Assembly (NCBI GenBank): GCA_030248295.1
Contig: JASANH010001028.1
Coordinates: 372,001-436,000, forward strand
DNA from: Mesodorylaimus sp. YZB2_4
Lineage: Eukaryota > Nematoda > Enoplea > Dorylaimida > Dorylaimidae
Length of the DNA: 64,000 nucleotides
Direction of reading: 5' to 3'
Numbering within the stretch: the first letter of the stretch is position 1; every line of letters starts with the position of its first letter. Below the pieces are notes generated by a model that saw nothing but the letters and a program-made list of their open reading frames with translations, was not told the DNA's origin and searched no databases. The position numbers and the translations under genes were made by a program. Below are positions 58,371 through 64,000 of this stretch, piece after piece.

Positions 58371-60213
58371 GATTGTGAAAATGGCACTTTTCTATGTGGG
58401 AGATCTTTATCATGGATGTCACAGTGCCGTGATCCTTATATCTCTTCATGTCCTAACAGGCTGGTGTGTTAGCGGGACACGGCTCATTTTTCAACAATAC
58501 ATCATCAAATTTCTAGATAACTAGTCTCGTTATCTGATATGCCTCGCTTAGGCGAAGAACATGCAACAAAGCACAGCACGTACTTCCACAATCCAAACCA
58601 CTATTCGATTGCGGAGACCTGGTACTAACTTGAGCATTTGTGTCACCTTCGACCTCATCAAGTTGACTGATGGTGCAGTGCACTTCAAAAATATCATATT
58701 TCCATGTGCAGTTTGCGAAGTCAAGAGGACGCAGTCGACGGAGTTGCCCGCCTTGATAGACTTGTATCCGTGCGTGTGTATTCATTGGCTTATCAGTCTG
58801 TAATCCACCATGCACCCAAACATGGGTAAATATTAGACCCCGGATCGGGTCAGGTAGTTTCGAGTCGGGTCGAGTCAGCTAAATTTTGGGCCGGGTCGGG
58901 TCACTCTTTTCAACGATCGGGTCAGACAGGTAAAAAATAATGCAATTTTGCAAGTTTATACTTTTAGCAGTTACAGAAACCTTTTCGCATCTGTTCGACT
59001 CCAGTATTTGCAAAATTTGCTTGCCTAGAGCAAGTTCTGCAAGAATAAAAAAGAAAATGCAAAGCTTTATGAAAGTGCATAAAAGCCTTGCACTCCCAAG
59101 TTTATTCTGAGTAACTTCCAAGTGTCAGGCAGGTCAGATGTGAGTATGACCAAATTTTCTGGGCAATTTCTGCGTAAGCATTCATATTTCAGTAAGCTCT
59201 TATCAACACTGACAACAAACACCATTTTGTGAGACAATTTACATAGTCGACATTTTTCACACACGACGTTTTGACGTGCTCGACATTTTGTCGCACGACA
59301 TTTTGCCCACGACATTTTGACGTGACACTGGTTCCGTCTACCAGCCTTCTGGTTCAGATTTTTTTGCACAAAAGACCCGACGAAGCTGGAAAGTTTCTAA
59401 AAATTTGCAGGACTTCGGTCGCTGACCTCTGCTGAGTAGTTGGCCTGACGAGCTGCGTATTTTTCGCAGAGCTTTCTTTTGAACCAAAAAAATTACAATC
59501 ATTGGCTATAGCAAGCTCGAATCAGAACGGTAACAAGGGTCCCTTGTGGCTGTCTTAAATGCGAAAGAGTGGTTATTTGAATAAAGAAAAGTAGAGATCT
59601 TTTCGTCAAGTGTTCACATCTAGATGCGAAATTCTTTTAAAACTGAATCATTTAGTAAAATTCGCTTACTGAATCTTTCGAGATCCAGTTAACTTAACTG
59701 AAACTGAAACTGAATCTTTTTTCCAAAACTGTATCAACGCTGACCCTACCCTCACCCGCTGGACGACCTCTGTACCCATACCCATCCCCTACCCAGTTTT
59801 TCGATAAATGTTAGAATGGAGTATACAAAAACAGAAAAGTAACCAATTCATGAAAATAATTTCAGAAAACCAGCGCTTTTAACGAAACTCGTTCAATTTT
59901 CATTCAAAAGCTTATTCACTGCCGCCAGTTAAAAATCTGAGCCAAATGCTTTAGCGCAAAAAGCCTCAATAATGTCTATTTTGAGTAATAGGGTATATTA
60001 GTTTTCTTGCTCGTCTGGAAATAGACGTCTCAATTGAAACTTGAGAGCCTGCAGCTGACAACAACCTGCCCATCTAAAACTCTGAATAAAACTGCATTCA
60101 TGTTGGAGCGAGTAACGAAGTTGAACTTCATAAGGAGTGCCTTGGCCAATGCATACAGTCTACCAAAAATGAGCAGCTGATCGTGAGTCGCAGGACATGC
60201 ATACAAGAAAGTC
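58371..60213. other. Repeat-rich stretch with one possible orphan exon
   Basis: GGGTC-rich DNA (58838-58930), a CGACATTTTG tandem (59247-59325), the AACTGGTCAGC-related module (59330-59500) and a TTAACTGGATCTC-type end finishing at 59741. The minus strand at 58801-58634 is exon-like: an acceptor TTACAG, then 55 codons including RLRPLDFANCTWKYDIFEVH, ending at a GTTAGT donor. No neighbouring exon or family was recognised. Confidence 0.4.
59247..59325. repeat. Tandem CGACATTTTG / CACGACATTTTG motif
   Basis: At least four variants of CGACATTTTG or ACGACGTTTTGACGT occur within 80 bases. The layout resembles the short-motif array that makes up the TIR of the MULE at 60214 and may be one end of a second MULE-type family. 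Confidence 0.5.
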
Positions 60214-60223
60214 GGCATTCGGA

Positions 60224-60328
60224 CACTTCGTCCCCGCCATTTCGTCCCCGCCTTTTCGTCCCTGCCGTTTCGTCCCTGGCCATTTCGTCCCCGGCCTTTT
60301 TCGCCCCTGACCCACTTCGTCCCCGGCC
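60224..60328 (+). repeat. MULE left terminal inverted repeat
   Basis: Array of CATTTCGTCCCCGCC-like units with single-base variants (CCTTTTCGTCCCTGCC, CCGTTTCGTCCCTGGCC). It corresponds in inverse order to 62103-62205. Confidence 0.9.
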
Positions 60329-60470
60329 AACATACGAGTATAAATAACCTCAGTGCTCTGCTGCAATGACTTTGTTATTGTTTCGAACTCATTGTCAGTT
60401 TTACGGTGGGTGTTTTCTCATAAAATTTCTTCTAATATTTGTGCGTTGGCCTCTCTCAGTCGTCACGAAA

Positions 60471-61979
60471 ATGGCGGACAGTGTCGTTTCAGTTCGTAAC
60501 AAACGGAAACTGATCCATGAAAACCACGTGTATCTCTTTTCGAAGATGACAGCGAATGGGGAGAATGCAATTTGGGTTTGCGATACCAACAAACGAAAGA
60601 AAGATCAAGAGCACATGCATCAAGCGAAGTGTAAAGGACGAGTATGGACCGCTGGATACGAGGGTGAAGTCATCAAGGTCGTGAATCCTCACAATCACGC
60701 CGCACAAGCTGCGAAACCAGCAGCTCTGAAAGCAGTCCAAGAAATCAAAGAGCGTGCGACTTCGACTTACGAACAGCCGCAACAAATACTGGCAAATATC
60801 GTCGCCGAACTTCCTGCGGACGTTGCTGTCTTGATACCGAAAAAGCCTGCGCTCAAGAAAACGATACGTCGCGCCCGGAACGATGACGCAGATCACCCCG
60901 CTCTGCCTCGAACGCCAGAAGACCTGGTTATTCCTCAGGTACGCCGATGTGACACTTTGAGTTACATGAGTTAGGACACTGAAAGTAATTTTTTTACAGC
61001 GCTACAACGAAATTCAAGTGGACGGAGTCGTAGAACCATTTTTAATGTATGACTCCGAGAATCAGCTTCTCTCTGGAAGAATTTTAGTTTTTTTTAACAC
61101 GAGGCAACCTACAGCTTCTTGCTCAAAGTCGGCAATGGTGACGGAACGTTAAGCACGGCCCCAGCTCTTTTCAGTCAAATGTACACGATCCACATTGCCA
61201 AATACGATGCCGTCCTCCCTGTCGTTTACGCTCTTCTTCCTGACAAGACGACGGACACGTACGTAAGATTGCTCCAAGAGCTGAAACGGCTCCAACCTGG
61301 CCTTCAACCAACCCATATCATGACGGATTTCGAGCAAGCCGCGATCGGTGCGTTTCAAGAGGCATTTCCAGGCATCACTCACAGTGAGTGCTTCTTTCAT
61401 TTGGCTCAGTCAGTATGGCGCAAAGTTCAAGCTGAAGGACTCAAAGCTCGGTATGAAAATGACATCGACTTCGCTCGTTGGATTCGAATGATTCTAGCCA
61501 TCGCGTTTGTGCCTCCACCTTCAGTGATCGACGCCTTTGAAGAGTTGGTGGAAAACGAAAATTTCCCTGCTGAGGCGCTGCCAGTTGCCAACTACTTCGA
61601 GGATACATATATTGGCCGAAGACAACGTCGACGTCGGCAAGCACTGCTGTTCCCGATTCAGCTTTGGAACATGTACCAGCGTACTTTGGACGATGAACAT
61701 CGCACCAACAACGACGTTGAAGGCTGGCATCGAGGCTTTCAAGAGATCTGTGGTTCTTCGTTCCCTCATGTTTTTCGCTTTATCGATAATTTGAAAAAGC
61801 AACAAGGAATGCACCAGTACGAGGTCGCTCAGCTAGTGGCTGGAAACCCCGCCAACTCGAGAAAAAGCAAGAAATACGCGGCCATCTCTGCCCGTATCAA
61901 GACCATCGTTGAAGATTTTCAAAATCGTGATCTTATTCCTTATTTAAGTGGTATTGCATATAACTATGAGTTGGCTTAG
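60471..61979 (+). pseudogene. MULE transposase with FLYWCH zinc finger, frameshifted
   Basis: Exon 1 (60471-60938, 156 codons from MADSVVSVRNKRK) holds a FLYWCH-type finger: YLFSK, IWVC, AKCKGRVW and an H-N-H end at about residues 20-80. The CAG|GTACGC donor joins a phase-0 acceptor at 60999 (exon from 61000, RYNEIQVDG). The downstream DDE domain is intact in another frame (61119-61979): DGTLSTAPALFSQMYTIH (first Asp), HIMTDFEQAA (second Asp), TNNDVEGWHRGF (Glu), plus a Cys/His SECFFHL. Reading from 61000 stops at 61150. Similarity moves from frame 0 to a second frame after the T run at 61088-61095 and to a third near 61138, so two frameshifts probably separate the parts. An unrecognised intron is a less likely alternative. 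Family role: transposition of the host element. Confidence 0.85.
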
Positions 61980-62102
61980 GTTTGGTTGGCGTTTTGGGTC
62001 GTGCTTTATCGTTAATGCATTCTTGGTTGGCATCACTTTTTTCTGTGACAAGTACATATGAGTACACAGTACAGTGAGGAAACAGTGAGTCGATTAGACA
62101 AC

Positions 62103-62205
62103 TGGGGACGAAATGGGTCAGGGACGTAAAAGGCCGGGGACGAAATGGCCAGGGACGAAACGGCAGGGACGAAAAGGCGGGGACGAAATGGCGGGGACGA
62201 AATGA
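62103..62205 (-). repeat. MULE right terminal inverted repeat
   Basis: Array of GGGGACGAAATGG-like units that is the reverse complement of 60224-60328, with a few differences (for example ACGTCCCTGACC against CGCCCCTGACC). Confidence 0.9.
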
Positions 62206-62223
62206 CCTACAACCAAGAAAGTC

Positions 62224-64000
62224 ATATCCTATATCAAAGCGACGTTGCCCGCTGACAGCTGACCGAAGAGTGAAAGTGACTTGGATCCTGCAAAGGGTCA
62301 AGGTTGCTGCACTGGTGCATATCTGTCATACACAAGTGGGGACTCTTAGCGCCACACCCTTATTCCCCTCGGCCCCTCTTAGAAGCACAGGAATACTCGT
62401 TTATCTTTTCTTCAACCTTGTTTCGAAGTTTTCTGACTGAAGATGCTCTTCTGTAGTTTTATCTCCCAAAAATTTCCACTTTAATCCAGATTTTATAGCA
62501 TCATTTTATCTTGGTTTTTTAAAATTTTTGTCGCTGCTTTGATAGGAGCTTAGACAGTTAGTCAGTCAGTCATGTCGTGTCATGTGACGCCCACCACAGA
62601 GGTCTTGACGTCCTCCACGGATGGCGCCAAAGCGACATAAACCATGTTCATTTTTGCAGTAAACAACTATTTTCAAATCTCAAAAACGCTAAAAATTTAT
62701 AGCTTTTTTTCAATATCTGGGTTGTGAGAAGATACAGTACATATAATACATAACCTGTTTACACGCCCTTCACGTGTCATGTGTGCATTCCCAAAGGAGA
62801 CAGTAGATATGGATATGGATAGGATTTCGATATCGATGTCGATTAGGTATACATGTGGATATGAATATCAACATGGTCACAACTAGCCTCAAAATAGCAG
62901 ACATCAGAACTGTGTCGCTAAAAACAGTCACAAAATGCACAAGATTTTAATCTGCGGCTCTATCAGTAATATGAATAAAAAAATCAAACAAGAACGAATA
63001 CCCGTTCCCGTCGCCTCTTACCCAATTTAACTCAAGCTTACGATTAGCCACCAGACTTTATACAAGCTTTGAGTGCACATGCTGTGAGTTACTTCGAAAA
63101 TTTCTTGCCCTGGTGCCACTTTTGTGACAGTGGGCACGTATAACTTGCAAGTCTGGATGGGATGGGGCTTTGTCAGATCAGACCAAATCGGATCGTGAGA
63201 AATACTTGTAATTTTTTTGAACGTTCAATAACTCCTCAACCTTTTTCGAAGGGCCGCTCCCCATGATTATCACGCAGTATTTATTGTTATGGTGCCATGG
63301 CACAAGTAGCGCCCCTTTCAAGGCTCTGCCACACAACTCATCATGGATCACTGTGCTTCACAAGCTGCTAACTTTTAATAAGCAAAATCGCAGCTTCGAA
63401 TTTGGGTCAAGTTGTGCACAAATTACTGCAGGATTGAGCTAGAAGTTCGAAAGAAGCAAATCGTGGATGACAATATCAGAAACATTTGGTCGGTGAGATG
63501 CAATATCGGCGGAAAAGCATTTCAAGTGCGCACTTGCGAGCTTTCTGAAGCTTTTCGCACCCTTTTAGCATACGCTGTCGTGCTCAGGCTGCTAATGGAA
63601 AGGGTTGTTAGTGAGGCATTTCAAAATACTCTTTTAAGCAGATGTAAGGCTGGACATTTTAGAGTGGCATATTAAAATGATAAGTTGCAAGGCAAAGAAA
63701 AAAATTGTTACATAACACTTTTTGTTTGCTTTTTATCGATTTATTACTTCTTCTATTGGTGCCAAAGTGAAAATACAAAGAGTTTATACTTGGTGTTATA
63801 AAGTAATTCAGCATACAATAGTATGTATATATTCATCTAAAAGCATGACAAGAAGTGTCTGCGTGGTGCTTCTCAATTGCTGCAATTTTCATCCAGGTAC
63901 AAGTATAAGCAAGAGCAATTCATTTAAAATTTTAGAAGCAACAGTTCGATGACGACTTTTCAACACACATGACTCGTGATAGTGAGATGCTCTGGCAATG
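62224..64000. other. Intergenic stretch at the window end
   Basis: AT-rich DNA with short GATATGGATATG-type repeats at 62805-62880. Frames at 63412-63675 and 63722-63952 have no recognisable domain. Nothing else supportable. Confidence 0.5.

Larger units (their letters stand above)
60204..62223. mobile_element. Mutator-like (MULE) DNA transposon with TIRs and 10-bp TSD
   Basis: CAAGAAAGTC occurs at 60204-60213 and again at 62214-62223 and is read as a perfect 10-bp target duplication; the element between them is exactly 2000 bp. Terminal inverted repeats lie at about 60224-60328 and 62103-62205, over 90% matched, and are themselves arrays of a short unit (TTTCGTCCCCGCC / GGGGACGAAATGG variants). 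The interior encodes a FLYWCH finger exon and a DDE transposase exon on the plus strand, frameshifted relative to each other. The outermost ~10 bases match less well. Confidence 0.92.

Noticed and set aside
59247..59325. CRISPR-like array
   Set aside because: Eukaryotic context, short degenerate repeats, no regular spacers.
60401..60896. Minus-strand frame of 135 codons opposite the FLYWCH exon
   Set aside because: Shadow of the transposase coding strand; no domain.

Overview
This is a eukaryotic nuclear window, almost certainly from a nematode, although no species can be fixed from sequence alone. The evidence is a nematode-type transthyretin-like secreted gene, introns that mostly open GTAAG and close TTTTCAG or TTTTAG, TTTTCAG-type acceptors a few bases upstream of several start codons (candidate spliced-leader sites), and compact multi-exon genes embedded in MITE- and SINE-rich DNA. 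I rebuilt gene models by hand, joining exons by phase. Every multi-exon model listed keeps an open frame across all its junctions, except the transposase, which is frameshifted.

Layout. 2431-3813 (+) is a single-exon seven-transmembrane receptor. 17661-7050 (-) is a 19-20 exon mitochondrial LRPPRC-like PPR protein containing a three-fold tandem exon-pair duplication. 21461-19574 (-) is an HD-superfamily phosphohydrolase homologue that has apparently lost two metal-ligand aspartates. 26307-27444 (+) is a UBE2J2-type ER ubiquitin-conjugating enzyme. 29583-30572 (+) is an intronless B3GALT6/SQV-2-type galactosyltransferase, followed on the same strand by PIG-W (30948-39064, 8 exons). 42845-46702 (+) is a CCDC9-family RNA-associated protein. 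49118-47005 (-) is a secreted ML-domain-like lipid-binding protein. 52303-49784 (-) is a TM2D1 orthologue, head to head with an INAF-motif membrane protein at 52809-55429 (+). 58370-56367 (-) is the transthyretin-like gene. 60214-62213 is a 2.0 kb Mutator-like (MULE) transposon with FLYWCH finger and DDE transposase segments, terminal inverted repeats and a perfect 10-bp target duplication.

The genes do not form one pathway. There is a theme of ER and secretory-membrane functions (UBE2J2, PIG-W, B3GALT6, TM2D1, secreted ML and TTL proteins) beside mitochondrial RNA metabolism (LRPPRC) and RNA-associated functions (CCDC9). Introns and intergenic DNA carry several non-autonomous families: a 365-368 bp hAT-like MITE (3 copies, all intronic), a MULE-like MITE (2 copies), a TA-flanked palindromic MITE, two large inverted repeats, two or more tRNA-derived SINE families, and a TGTACATG-type tandem array at about 20.4-20.8 kb. 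No new defence or biosynthetic system is evident. The most noteworthy items are the LRPPRC exon-pair expansion, the probable HD pseudoenzyme and the well-delimited MULE.
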